DNA of 64,000 bases from Tubiluchus corallicola (GCA_030141605.1 JAQGDQ010000015.1:558001-622000); one strand, 5' to 3'; shown: positions 38,166 through 52,600, numbered from the stretch's first letter. A program made the numbers and translations. Notes: generated by a model from the sequence alone, not told the origin.

Positions 38166-41100
38166 TTACAGACGTGTGCTGTTGCCTGGTGGCTTCCCAA
38201 ATGCAGCTGCATGCAGTGTGCTGCTCTTGTAGGGCTTCCGTATAACCTAATAATAATCAGACAATGAGAGTTAAACAAGCGAACACAATTACTTGTATCG
38301 CTGCACTGCAGTAGAACTCTCTAGCAGTATGTGGAATTACATGCTTGCAACATACATGTATAAGCTATGGTTGTAATCTCACAATTTTTCTTACATAACG
38401 TTTACTATTGCTAGACCAGAAATGGGCATTCTCCCCTGCTGAGACCTGTCTGTAACACGATGTTCAAAATATAACATAGTTGTAGTCTATCTGTTAACTT
38501 AGGATTCTTAGTTACTATAAAATTCTAAATTAAAAGTAATGTTACTTAATGACGTCTACGGAGATTATATGCACAGTGTCATGTTTGCACACTAGATTGT
38601 GTCAATCACAAAGTTATGTCACTTGGTTCATTATCTTAAAAAAATTCTCACTTTAAAATAAAAATATATTAATTTTTTGCAATTAGCACTTTTTACATTT
38701 TCTTGTACAAAATTGTAGCGTAATTACAACCGCGGGTCAAAAATAATAATTATAAAATAAAGAAAAAATTTAAAAATTACACACCACTAACAGTTTTCTG
38801 AATGCATTAGAAATGAAATAGTACGCCACAAACAGTTTCTGCTGCCATTTATTTTCTTTAGCTATAAATAACCAGTGGTCAAAACAAAAACACTGCTAAT
38901 AAATTTAACAATTGTAATCGCACACTGAATATTGTAAATAACGCAAATTAAAAATGCACGTACAACGAACATGAGACAGTTGAAAACAATTCCCGAGAAG
39001 CCATTATCCATCTAATCTACAGAAGCCCACCAAACATAATGATTTTGGTGATGATTTGCCAAATTGCTACAGCGTTAATCAAAACAACTCTATCTCTGAA
39101 TAAGCAGCTCTATTGTTTCGGTTCACGACCCGTACACATTTGCAGAGGTTTATAAGGCAAATAGCCAACGAATTATTGATAAATCTATATCAGACCGAGA
39201 CAAAGCCTTCTACAGTCGGCATGCACACAGCATGGGTAATTTTGTAAAATGGCGTGCAATAAAATAATCGGTTAGCTCGAAATAATTTTAGTTTCAATTG
39301 GCAGTCTGAACAGAAACAAATCATTTTACACAATAATTCACTACTACTATTCTATTACACATAGTAAACCATCTTAATACAAAAAAATCTACTTAAATTT
39401 CTTAGTGTGTAGGACTTTTCATTTCAGTTCAAGGCAAACAAATACTGTGCTTTTAATAGGCTTTCAACCTATACATGTATACAGGTTATAATATTGTAAT
39501 AATAATTTTTGAAAGAGAAAACTTCAAAGCCGACTATTTTATCGTCGCTTTTCATGTTTTGAAATCGTTTACCGTACTATCAAGTATTCAAAAGAATGCT
39601 TATTAAAAAACGAAAGTTAAAAACTTCTAAATAAAAAAAAACAAAATTCTATACATTGAATCATTTTGAGCCTGAAATCAATTGGCATACGTCTACCTAA
39701 TTAATGTATTAAGAATGACGTGGTCACTATCAAATCAGTAAATGAGTTTGTGTGATTGTTGCAAAAAGACATGAACCATGCCTGAAACCAAAACTGTAGT
39801 GTCCTGATTGATGCCGACACACCATCCAGTTATTACACTGACCTGGAGTACAGTCAAACACAAACTTTAACTAACGTGATCTTTGTTGACCTTAGTTTTA
39901 GTGTTTAAGTCAGTGAAATCAAGTTTCGTAAAGTATTCCTGAAAAGAGATTTAAATATAGTTCTAAGACAAAAGCTGAAAAAACTAAAACCGCTTTAAGC
40001 GTTAAATCAATACCGAAAGTTATAAAACAAGCTAATTTCGTCTGTCCTTTATACTGATAGAAATTTGGCGTGTATAAATATTAGCTAATTTGGCTTGGTG
40101 TAATTTAGTTTACATATACATTCAAAATTAGTTATTTAAACAGCAATGCTTATCCAAGTTCCATTTTGCAGACATTTTTCTTATCTTATCTATAAGTCAC
40201 ATAAAAATTAAAACTAATAAATGTGTAACATTTTTAATTAAATAGGTTTATTAAACAAAATTTCAGGTTGACAAGTCGGAACAGCTACAGTAGACCTAGG
40301 TATGGACAAAATTTCGTGACAATCATTTGAAAATTAGGTCACACTACTACAGTATACTGAAACACAAACAACAAGATGCACGTTCCAGAAATCTTAGGCC
40401 TACACTTAATACTTACCGAAAAGTTGCAAAATTGAAGCTGATTTACGGAAGTTTTGCAATCGTTTTATTTAAGTCCTACTTGTAAAAATCGATTTTTTTG
40501 CTTATTAAATGAAGACGGATTTTGCATGATCATAAATAAATAATTTTACGACATGAAACACGATGACGATAGATTTTAATGCTCTAAAAGTTAACTGCTG
40601 ACGATATTACCGCATTTAGCCTCTTAATTGTATGTAAAGTTCCTATCCTCGTTCACTGAACTTCACCTAATCGAAATGTGGCAAAGCCGCCCGAGTAGAT
40701 TAGATACAAGATTATTTAGTAGAATGTAATTTGCAATTATGTTTTCATTTACCACTCATACTTCGCAGTCACCACGGAAAAGGAAATGAAAGGAAAGCTC
40801 GTCACGTTCCTTATATCTAAGAATATGTAAAAAATTCGAAGGAACGGAAAAATAAATGTACAAATGTAAGTGCAAGTAAGTTACTCACTCGAGTATTATT
40901 TAGACCAAAGCATAGACCTATTTTCAACCCATCTAAAGTTGGAAAAATAAAACAAAACTGAGCTTCGCAAATTGCGAATTTTGCAATTATACAAGCTTTA
41001 GCTAAATTAGGCATTATTAACGAGGATATTACTGTAGAAATACAATGAAACTCTATTATTAAATTATAGAACAATGTCACCTTGGAGATTGTCATTGAAA

Positions 41101-42469
41101 AATTGTTCGTCCTTTGTCACGTGGTTAGCAACGGACACGTGCTACTTTCCCGCGAGTTTTACGCAATGTACAGTTGTGCGTATTTAATTATACTATTAGT
41201 ATTAGGTAACTGCGAAACAGCCATCGAGTTATGAGTACCAAAATTAAAAGCTCTAGTAGCGCGTATAATTTATTTAGTAAAAATCTGTAATTTTTAAGAT
41301 GACAACAAGTTAACATTGGCTTTGACTGAAATTATATTAGGCTAAGAAAAATGCACAAGGGATTAAACGCAGAAGACTTAATTAGGTGGGCCATGCTTAG
41401 AGAGTACCAGATGCTATTAGATAGTCCTTCACTTAAAACTTTACATGCATCAATTTAATTGTCAAAACAACCAGAGGAGGATTCTGAAAAATATTTCATC
41501 TTAGACTCCTTCGAGAGTAACCGGATAAACTAAAGATCCAATCTTGTGGCACCAGAAGCAGATAATGTGATGCCCGGCTTTTAGCAGGACTATTTGGTTA
41601 ATTAATCAGAACTAGCTACACAGAAGCTATACTGGCCGTTAAACAAACTTCGCAAGTAAGCAAGTAAACATCAACTGTATTTTTTACTCGGCGTTGAGAA
41701 AACAAAAATGATAAAAAAGTAAATAGGACTATGAAATCAGAGCTATAGAACTTTACACAACATGATTCAATGATACATACCTTTTATCCACCCCCCTCAC
41801 TGTGTACGTGTAGTCAACAAGTCCTTGATTGAGCGATATTTAAAATTAATGAATTAATTTATGAGATATTCACAAGTATATTACACTATTTATATTTACA
41901 CATAGATAGAATAATAATTATCACGCTAAAAAGATTTGCAGTCTGTGCGTAAGTGAAAAAATCCGAGAAAACATGAACCGTGTGACACAAACAAATTCGG
42001 CGTTTTTCCAGAAAAAACGAAGACGCTTCGTGGTTTAACATCCGTTTAAAAACTCTGCAGAATGAATAAAATCCAACCGCAGTCCTGGCCAATATAATGG
42101 CATAGAGTTCAAAAACTGAAGAGTATAAAATGAACAAAATAAACGAAGAAAAACGCAACGAAATTGTAGCAATTCTACAAAACTCAACCACTCTTGATGC
42201 TGTTCTGAACTAAATGGCACGTGCCGTAGCGCTGCGTTTTACAAACGCCAATACGCATGTGTAGTCAGACACGCGCAAATGCCAGATAGAGATAGGCCGC
42301 CCAGTTTCTTAATTACTAACTAGAAACCCGCAGGAAACTGTTTAGATTGTAACGTGAAGTTCGTTTATCTCTGTTCTAACTGTCTACCTTCTTTTCTTTT
42401 TTACACGCTTTTGCTTTCTCTTTCTCTGTTCCTCTATCTGCTCTCATTCACTCTTTCTCCACTTTTCTC

Positions 42470-42595
42470 TGACCGATCATGATGCTTACGAAGTTGATAG
42501 TGGTCATAGTTACGAAATTAAGCAGCACCTTGCCTGCTTGGTAAAATGAATGGGTGACCCGTGGGAATGCTAGTTCTGGGTGGTTTCGTGTGCCA
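42470..42595 (+). pseudogene. 5S rRNA-derived sequence (SINE3-type relic), copy 2
   Basis: cgaaattaagcagcacc, cctgcttggtaaaatgaa, tgggtgacccgtgggaatgc and ctgggtg follow the order and spacing of the 5S rRNA internal promoter and 3' half (A box, intermediate element, C box, CCGGGTGC-like end). The 5' half is diverged. It is preceded by a pyrimidine-rich tract and followed by about 150 bases of unplaced sequence that may be the SINE body. It is not expected to make working 5S rRNA. Confidence 0.55.
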
Positions 42596-43601
42596 CATCG
42601 TCTCTAACGCTTTCTCATTCAGGGAGGACACGTCGGAAATGGGTGAGACATCTTTGGTGTTTCATGTTATATCTCGGTTCCGCCACAGTTAAACCTGCTG
42701 TTGAATAATTTATACACAGTCACAAGCATTATGAAGCATACAAACACACCCGCACGCCACGCAGACAGGGAAAAGCAAACTTCAGGTACGACGTCGTTTT
42801 AATGTCAAACTAACTTGGCTTTTTAAATATGCTAACTATACATATTAATTTTAATCATTTCAAGCATAAAATACTTCGTTGAGTGGTATTAAGCTGAACA
42901 GTTCTAGTGATAAGGAGATGTAAACTGTAGTCTTGACTCTTGAGAGTATGACTTCGTAATATAAATACACTACCCTTTTATTATTTTATCTACGTTATAG
43001 TTACGAGGTATGCATACGTTTGAAATATTATAAGCTTCCATCTTGATTAGGCTAGTTCGGTGCAAAAACCTGGGGTAGACAATACACGGCAATGAATTTA
43101 TGCATGGAGACATATAGTGTCATGCTGGGAGTCAAAAATGGTATCCAAATCATCAGGGAAAAAAGTTATATGCCATCGCCCTATCGCCACAATTATCACA
43201 TACCTATCGTCAAATACTTCGCAATTATTATTAAAGGGTTTCTAGATGTTTTACGATCCCACAGATTCCCACGGTGAAATCATAAAAAACCAGGTCATCG
43301 ATCAACAGCTAAGGTTATAATGAATGGAATAAAACAAAATGCGCTTAGAGTTGATTTTCACTAAATGCAAGAATGATCAGAAGCAAAACAAAAGTGGCCA
43401 ATATTTGTTGTTCTCATCTTGATAACATTTAGTTCAATTATTGGTTTTATGATAGTTTAAACAAATTTTAGATAATACAACCATTCACTTCTGTATGATC
43501 GGATTGATCGCAGTCTCTGTATTCTGAGCTTTTTACTTTTTACACAAGAGGGAAGCACGAGTTTGTGCATATAATCAGCGTATTCAAGAACAGTTACTGT
43601 T

Positions 43602-43632
43602 ATGGCGGCGAAGTCTTATGCTAATTTCGCTG
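43602..43632 (+). CDS. AGBL4: AGBL4-like putative first coding exon
   Basis: ATG GCG GCG AAG and onward encode MAAKSYANFA plus one base of a Glu codon; the donor is G then GTTAGA. Phase 1 matches the acceptor at 43975 and the ATGGCGGCG context is typical of a start. The donor is weaker than consensus, so a different leader exon is possible. The next in-frame Met in exon 2 lies after the acidic segment. Confidence 0.5.
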
Positions 43633-46600
43633 GTTAGATTTTAATTCTGTGTAGTGTAGATTTATAATCTTGGGCCAGCTAATGGTGATATCTTAATGCC
43701 ATCATGATGGGTGTTTTAATTACTTTACATACCAAGATTTTTCTAATAATTACCGTTGGATTATCTAAATTTAGTTTTCACCCAGTCATTGCTGCGGTGT
43801 GTTATAAAACCGAGGTGTATGCTATACAGCCAACGGGACATTTTTGTTTACATTAGCAACGCGAGATTGTACAATAGTTATTATTATTTTCTTGTGAGTA
43901 TTTAACAACATGCTATTTTGTGATACGATTCGTACTAAAGTACCTATTTATTCGAGGTTATTTTCAATTTTTAGAAAGTTACTTTGATTATGAAGCAGCT
44001 GGTGATGATGAAGAGATTGTGGAAGCCGAAGAGCAAGAGGAAGGGATGGTTGGGAATGTGTGTAATCAGCAGATGATTCCACCTAACCACAATGGGCCAC
44101 CACAAAAGGGCCATCTCATATTCAATGCTAATTTTGAGTGTGGTTTGTGAAACAGCTAGTTATATGAGTGTTCTATATAGTGCTTCCACTTAAACTAGTT
44201 TGGCAAGCATAAAATTTTTAAAGAGTAACATATTATTTTTTTCTTGCTGCTAGTACTTACTTTTTCATTTCATAATCTCATTTATTTTATGTTAGGTCTA
44301 TATTTCAAAGTAATGCATTTGTTAAGTTTGAAGCTTCTCATTTAGCTAATAAATTATTTCAGTTTATTAAGCTTATTTATGTTGTCATATCAGCTTATTA
44401 TCAAATGTCCAATGATGTCCAACCCCGTTTCTGTCTTTAGGTAATCTTGGCAAGGTGGAATGTGTAACAGAGTATGAATTTAACTTGTTTATTCGTCCAG
44501 ACACCTGTAATTCACGTTATCGGGTTTGGTTTTACTTTACCGTGAGCAACTGCAAACGAGATCAGGTAAATTTATAAACAACACAAATATATTAAGCTGA
44601 ATAACAGCAGGGTGATACTGGCACTGAAAGTTGCCGAAGCAGGTTTACCGTTCTTACTATTTCTGGCTGTCTTGGAAAGTGGCTGGTAGCAGAGGCATCA
44701 ACTGCCTTAAGCATGTTATATTTGAGATGTTTGCTTGCTGATAAACATGAAACAGTTATGAATGACTGCCATTTTTTGAAAAGAAGCTCTTAACTGCTTA
44801 TTTGTTAGTATAATAATTTTGTGATTGTTCGACTAACATAAGATAAGAATTTTGTAGAAAATTTTAGTTGCAGTTGAATGAGAGTCCAAAAACCATGTAG
44901 TTTTCAAAACTAGCTCAGAAAAATCATTTAAAAGCTTAAACACATTTTTGCACATATACTGATTGCTGTTCATAATTGTTTTTAAGCCATTGCAGCAGTT
45001 ATATGATGAGTGTAATATGATATTTTGCAGAGAGTTTTGTTTAATATTGTCAACTATAGTAAAGCCAAGTCACTATACAGAGAAGGACAAACACCGTTAG
45101 TTTATTCTACTAGTCGATGCAAGTGGTAAATATGTGTTACTATTTTTTCGTGCCCGTTTGCCCAATGAAAGTAGAGCTGGACACTTAAGGAAGGGCCAGC
45201 AAGAGTAGTTGCTAAGCTTCATGTAAGGGGTGTCAAGAAATGACTGCCTTCTAAATGAAAACCAACAGTGCTGCATTGGAAAGAGCATTTAATTTTGAAT
45301 AAACAACACTTACTGTTTAGTACTACTTTTATTCACAACTCCAAGTGTCATAAATTGAAAGGACACGACTCGTGTTAGTTTTCCAACAGAAAAGGCATTA
45401 TGATTAATTTCTTTAGAAATAATTAGAGATAATTAGGCAATAAGAAGCTGAAAGTACATTAAAGCTAAAACACACATTAAATTATAATAATAAGTACTAA
45501 AAATAGTATACATTTATATCTACTTGTGATTACTTCTAACTATAGCGGGGCTATCATTTCTTGACACCCTGTAAAAACTAAGCTTCTTCAAATGAATCTA
45601 TTAAACTGGCAAGGTTGTTTTCCTCTAAGAACTGTTGTAAAAGCCCTCCATTCTCAATAATGTGTGCACTTTAAAAGTTGCCCAAATTCGACAATCAACC
45701 AACATTGATGTGTCAGTGCTGCTGCTCAAATTCTAGCCAAACTTGCACAGCAAGTCGGGTGTGAGCTTCCGTTGTGCAGCAAAAAATAATTGACTACTGT
45801 CGTTAGCACTTAAAATTCTTATTTTTCTGTTCCTAACCCCTAAAACTCGAGAGTTATTCACAACTGGTGTTTCTAATTCACCACTCAGGATCTAGAAACA
45901 GATACCTATCAATTGCCTGAGCAATTTTTGTCAGTTCTGCACATAAGCAGAGTTAGTTGTCTTTAGTGAATGAAAGCTCAAAAACTGGCAATTTGGAAGC
46001 TATTCGCAGAGCTGGTGTTTCTATTCACTATACAGGATTTATATATGTAAATCTATTGATTTTCTGAGCGATTTTTTGTCATGTTTTGTCCATAAGAATT
46101 GCTAATTGACTTTAAGAGTGAAAATTAACTTTCAGAAGGCAGTTAATTCTCAAAAAAAATTCTGAGGTTATTTGTACCTACACCTTTTCAAGCTCAAAAG
46201 TGCACAGCAAAAAATCCATTGTTCTCAACAAAAAATCGTGCACAGCAAAAATCAGAAGAGCACAGTAAAAAATCAGTGTGCACAACAAAAAATGAAAAGC
46301 AAAAGATGTTAACCTTTTTATGTAGTGTGGTCCCTTCTAATGTTAATAGCACTGCTGGAGTGTGTGTAGCTTGAGGTAAACAAATTGTGTTGCGCGAGTA
46401 GCAAAATACCAAAAATTCTGCTAATTAAACTTTCAGTAACTTCACTTTTGAATATTCTGCTAAGTTTCTAATAATAAAAAGGATGATGATGATGATGACA
46501 CCATTGACTGGCCAAATAATGACTTAAGCAGTTTTGAAAGGGACACAACCATAGTTTAAAATTTTAGTGTCAATCATTGATTGAAGATTTGCTTAGAAAA

Positions 46601-49600
46601 GCGTCCTAACCCTGCCATACTTGAAAATGGCTGTGAATTAATTTGCTAAATTTGAGTGCAACTACAGTGTCATGACCAGCAATACTATTTTAACTTATAG
46701 CAATATTATATAAGCCTTTTACATTATGTTATCATCATTATTATTCTTATATATTACACCTCGTTTTGTGTGAAAATATTATATTGTTTTTGTCGCCTTA
46801 ATTTTTGATATAGCCTAAAAAAATTTCTATATACCATAAGTCGTGTATCTTTTGATGCCATCCGTTCCTCGGCCTGGAGTGAACTCCGCTTCTGGAAGAA
46901 TCCTTTCCGATAATCAATCGACAGCCAATTGTCGGCATCCAAATCTTGCTAATTTATGAAATAATGGCTTGTAGTGGGGAAAGTGCTGCTCGGAGTTGTC
47001 CTATTTTGGACATCATGCAGGGTTGCAAAGTGAGCATGCCCGATTAACATTTGGGAGATTGTGCACTGCCTTATCTGTGAGTAGGTTTGCAACCACTCAT
47101 CGAAAATTGTATGACTCTTGCCAGTGGTAGAGGACCTGTGATCAGTATCAGTAATTATTATTAAAATCTTTACAAATGTGCATGTGTGGATGTAACAAAC
47201 AATTTTACTAATGTCATAACATGGTAATTTATTAGAGCAAATAATAGAAAAATATAACACCTATAAAAATCTTACATTCTATGTAAATAGTAACACACAT
47301 ATCATTCGATTATAATGTAGTAACACAAATTTAAAATTACTACAAATTTACAAAAATTGTTTCTACCTAACACAATAGAACATATTTCAAATTACACGAT
47401 GAAAGTTCTGGATGATAGTTCTGCCTTGCTATTCTACGTAAACAAGTTAACATGTTGCACTTTTGATTTTTCGCTGTGTTTTTGATTTTTCACTGTGCAC
47501 TTTTGACTTTTTGCTTGAAAAGGTGAAGTTATTCATAGCAAATGAGATAAAAATAAATTTTTTATTGCATTGTCTGAGCTAAAATTTGGAATTTTCATCT
47601 GTGCTGTCTGTCTGTCTGTGTGAGATCACTGATCCAATTTCATCCAGACTTGCACAGCAGGTGGGTCTAAGCTCTAGTCATGCGGTAAAAAGATTTGTTC
47701 CCATACTGACCGCAATGGCAGTCCTTACCATTGAACTGCTATCAGCCAAATGGCTCGTATTGGTTTTCAAACTGTTTCAGTTGTAGAAGTAACAGCTTAA
47801 AGGATGCCAGGCTAACTTGAATGTGTACAGTAACTACACCAGTTACCTATTAAAGCTAGTATACTGTTAGCTTCGTTCAACTAATTTTGCTTTAAGTCCT
47901 GGGAATTGTACAACTAAAGCATATTTTGGCTTCGTAGCCATCACAGTTTATGGCTGTTTGCATTTCTGCATTCTTGGAATTCATTAGTGAAATGTATATT
48001 TTATTGAAAACTATAAAATTTAAATATAAAGCCTTTATTATTTTTTCAGACCCAGTAGAACATAAACAGAAAAGACATATTTATTTTATCACGCTTATGA
48101 TGCAAAGAAAACTTTTCAATTATATTAACAAACTTAACATAATGTATAGCAATCCAGCATCATTTTCCCTAAGTGCTGAATATTTAAAATTCAAGCTAAA
48201 GGCTATTTGAACCCTATAAATCAGAAACCCATGCAATAACATTGTCCTTTAATAAATTTGAATTAAATGCTGAGTTAGCATAAAATATGATCGCAAAATG
48301 TGAAATGAATATCAAATATGAACACTGAATAAATTTCGTATGCATGCGTAAGCTAGAAGTTCATTAAATTATAATCCTTCGTATTTGCAGTAAAGCTTGT
48401 GTGATGATCCTGACTTTAATGTTACAGACAGACACGAATAAGCTTGGTGCCATGAGTAATTTTGAATAATTGTGATATAAACTGTTGATGTCACGAATTG
48501 ATGTTGGTGTGTCGTAAAACTAACATTGCTCTGTTAGTTGCAATTGCTTATCGAGCAGCGAATTTAGAAATGTCACGTCCACATCGCGTGCAACACTGAG
48601 TAGTTTAATAATAATATCAACATCATTTGTAATAAGATAGATCAACTAAATTTTAGGCATACAGGAGATATAGGCTAATGGAACTTTTTAAAACATATAA
48701 AAATTTTAAATTATTATTAATTATTTTTTTGAAATATGTAAAATACTTAAATGTGAGATAGTTTTGAACTCGCATCTTTGTTAACATTCTATTCAATTTA
48801 TGTACCTGTTAATGAAATGAGTACGAGAAAATTTAATCTAATGTGTTTTCTGGCTAATTGTATTTGGAGAAAATACGTTAATATTCTGTTTAATTGATGT
48901 GACTAATCTTTAAAATTAATTTATAATTCCATGTTTATTTCGTGTTTCCTACAAATTACCTAGCAGTTTTCGCTTACTTTTTCGTCTTTTCCTATAAGAT
49001 GACAAATAAATTTTTATGTTTAGTGATAATCTGGCACTGAATTCCTATGAAATCTTGTTTAGCATTTTTATGTTCTTTACTTTTCAGTTAGCATTCTCCC
49101 AATTGTTTTAAATTATGTTTAGTTTTTGGACTGTTCCTTTATCTTTATTTTAAAGTGACGTCTGGTTCAAAACTTGACAGACACAAAAATGAAGCTCAGT
49201 TACACCCCTTAAAAAGTTACAGTATTTACATTATTTAAAAATGTTACAGTATTTAAAAACATAGAAAAATAAATAATTTTTTTGTAATGGTTATGTATGA
49301 ATGCGCAAAAAGTGCCCAAGTATTAGCTTATAATATTTTATAGGCAGAGGATACCAACAACTCAGGTTTATTATTATCGCTGCTCTTCCCGTAAGAATTA
49401 CATCATGTCGTTGGCATTCGTCTTTGATGTGGAAGAGACTTACTCATTTGCATACTGCTACCCATACACCTACACCCAACTCCAAGATTATTTGGATAAT
49501 TTGGAGGAGCAAGATTTACCTTACATTCGTAGGGAATTATTGGGAGTAACAGTGGTAAGTATGTTCAGTACTAACAGTTTAAGTACATACTGTTGCTTGT

Positions 49601-52600
49601 CTCGGGTGCCAGTAGAGTCGTATCATGAATAAGCTGTTCACCTGTCTTCAACTGTCTTCTAATTTGTCTGTTTGCAACGTATCTCAGAAACACAGATGAA
49701 AATGTAACCAAATCTAACAGAGAGGTAGTCTTCAACAAAGATGTCAAAAATTAGAAAAAACAGAATGAGAGAACAGATGGTAATGAGTTTTTAGGCATTT
49801 TAAAGACTATTTATCAAAAAGTAACCGAATTGGCAGATAAAATAAATTTTATATAAACTAGAATTATTGTGATTTGAAAGTCATCTGGCTAGAAGTAACA
49901 GTCACTGAGCTCATGCTATTTCACTTTCAAAATTTTTAGATAATTTCATCTTGTATTTAGCAACAAAGGCGATTAGACCTACTCACAATAACACACCCAG
50001 ATAATTTACGGGAAGGCGTAGAGCAGAGGGTGGCTTTCATCACAGCTAGAGTTCATCCTGGAGAGACTCCTGCTTCTTTTATTTGTCACGGTAACGTCAT
50101 AATGATATGTGTTTTCGGAGAATTTTTACAACTATATATTATCTCTTTATTTGGCTTTAAAAAAGACAATAAAAGATACATATTAATAGTTTCATAATAC
50201 GCCCTGTAAAGCTGATTATTCGGCCAACATACTATTTTCCAGACCTTTCAAGCCTATTGATTCCAATACAAACCTGGCATCCATATAGGGTTATTAACAT
50301 CTTTCGTATCTAATCTAGGGATACTCTGTTTGCTTAGAACTTTCAAATAGAAGCCATTTCTACCATTAGGTTGTCATATGTCAAGAGACCAGTCAAAACA
50401 ACCAGCTTTAACATTGCTGAGCTAACTGGCTTACACCAAAAAAAAAATTTGAGCAGTCAGTGTACAGATTTTTGAAATTGTTATCAATATAAACAAAAGT
50501 AGTTATTAATATGTAAAATAATGAAAATGTGAAAATGCTCTGATTGAAACTAGAAGATACTCAGTCTGATGAATATCAGAGCTGTACCATGCTTAATGCC
50601 ATCTAGCGTATAATCTTGATTATTGACATTATATTGTTTGTCCTTGTTTGTTTGTTTGCCTACCGTCTCTGTCAGTTTTTTCTGATATTCTGAATATATC
50701 TGCAATTTATCATTTTTGCCTAGGTTTTATGGAGTTTTTAGTATCCCAACATACACTGGCCAAAGCACTAAGGAAGTACATTGTGTTTATGGTAGTGCCT
50801 ATGCTAAATCCTGATGGTGTATACTTGGGAAACTATAGGTAATGACGACAATACCACTAGGTAGAAGATCTTTTATAAATAGCAGATTTCATGAATGTAA
50901 ATATTATACAGCAAACTGAATAGGTCACAGTAACAGAAGATACTACTATTCAAATGTTTCCTTTGTCTTTAAAATTAGTCAGTAGAAGGTACTGTTCTAG
51001 CATTTTCCTTTGCTTTTATAATTAGCCAGTTGTGAAATTGCTATGAATGTCAACAAGTGCAATTAAGTTAATGTCAAAAAGTAGTGCTCAGAGTATGTGC
51101 ATATTAATTTTTATTATTAGTACAGTAGTCGCCGCTTAATAGACTCACGGTTAATAGACTCAATCGCTTAATTGACTCAAAAGCGCCTGGAACGGGCCGC
51201 TTCTATTTAAATATACATAAAAACTGTCGGTAATTAACTCAACTAACTTCACTTGATTGACTCAATATTTTTCCTTCACGTACTTAAAATAAGACATTTG
51301 TACGTGCCCAAACAGCCTTTCCTACTTTTATGTCATCCTTTTACTTCCCTTTTGTGCATTATATATGTAGAAACAACCATGTTAAGTACCGTTTTGTTTG
51401 AAATAGGTACGTTTATCATGCGCTAATTCGCTAGCGTAGCTATTTTGCTTTGAATCTGCTACCCGCTCGTCCACTGCAATTTACCTCGTTACCCATAAAA
51501 TTTCTGGAAGCTATTCAGATTCAGAAATGTTTTAGTCATGCACAACAACAGATTTTCATTGTAGGCCAACTTCTTCGCGAGAAAATGAGGCAACCGACTT
51601 TGAAGGAATTTTTGCAAATAAACAGACTTAGAAAAGTCTGTGATTTAGAAAAGTATACCTTTAATTTATTGCTAATTCACTTATATAAATTAATATTTTA
51701 ATTTTTTTTCGAATTTTTAACTGCACAAAGGAATTTAGGCATTACTTCGTTTCTAAAATTCATTAAAAACCTTTGCAGTGCATAGTAAGCTGATGACTCG
51801 CACTTCTATACCTGTAATACTACACCCATCGGTTAATAAGTTCAGTCGGTTAATTGGGCCAAAACATGTCGGTCCCAAAGTGAGTCTATTAAACAGCGAC
51901 TACTGTATTTTTTAATAGGCAGTTTGAAAAGTTTATGATCAATCATAACCCGTCTTCCGGCTTAGTAATTCATGCCCATTAGCTAAAACTGCATTTTATG
52001 TCAATTTGTATTTTTTTAACTAAATTTAGCACACAGCTAGCTGAAATCCAGCATTCAACAGTAAGGTCCTGCTCTTTGTATATAGCTGTGGCAAGACCAG
52101 GACCAGACAAGGCTCGTTGTCAAACCTTTACCTCTAACATAAGCTTTAAAGTACTCTGATGATGCGGTAAGAGCCAGAATTAGTTTGTCGAATGAAAATG
52201 CACAGAGCGGTCACCTGACCAACCTCAGCGCCACTCTTTTTTTGATTGGCAGGCCCTCACCACTTGGCTATTCTATTCACCTCAGCTACACAAGAGAAGA
52301 AAAATTTAATTATATTTTTATTACGTGAAATGCAGACAGTGTCGAATTTAGATGGTGAGAAAGCTTAGGTAATTCCTTTTGTGAGGTCCACCAATCCCTG
52401 TACAGTTTACGTTGCAGTATTTATTTCAGAGTTGTTATTATTAATGCTTTTTCTTGCAGATGTTCATTGATGGGTTTTGACCTTAATCGCCAGTGGTCTG
52501 ACCCTTCCCCATGGGCTCACCCATCTGTCCATTCTGTAAAAAATTATTTAAAGAATTTGGACCAAGACGAGGTAATACAATTTACTGCAATTTTATAAGT

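Larger units (their letters stand above)
45574..49343 (+). other. remainder of AGBL4 intron 4
   Basis: No coding exon seen. The interval holds diverged tandem repeats of about 148 bp, A-rich cacag repeats, an inverted repeat pair, a (GAT)n run near 46482-46498 and a (CTGT)n run near 47605-47620. From about 48.2 to 49.3 kb it is plain AT-rich sequence. Confidence 0.6.

Noticed and set aside
41110-41160. Two CACGTG boxes and a CCCGCGAG patch as an AGBL4 or ELAV promoter
   Set aside because: Suggestive but too short a signal, with no mapped transcript start; 2.4 kb from the proposed AGBL4 start.
41886-42220. Hydrophobic minus-strand frames
   Set aside because: AT-rich hydrophobic translation without a start context, splice sites or similarity; typical of random AT-rich DNA.
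43847-43866. RFX X-box-like gtttacattagcaac near AGBL4, a ciliary-type gene
   Set aside because: Only the right half-site fits well; the left half deviates, and it would lie inside intron 1 if the proposed start is right.
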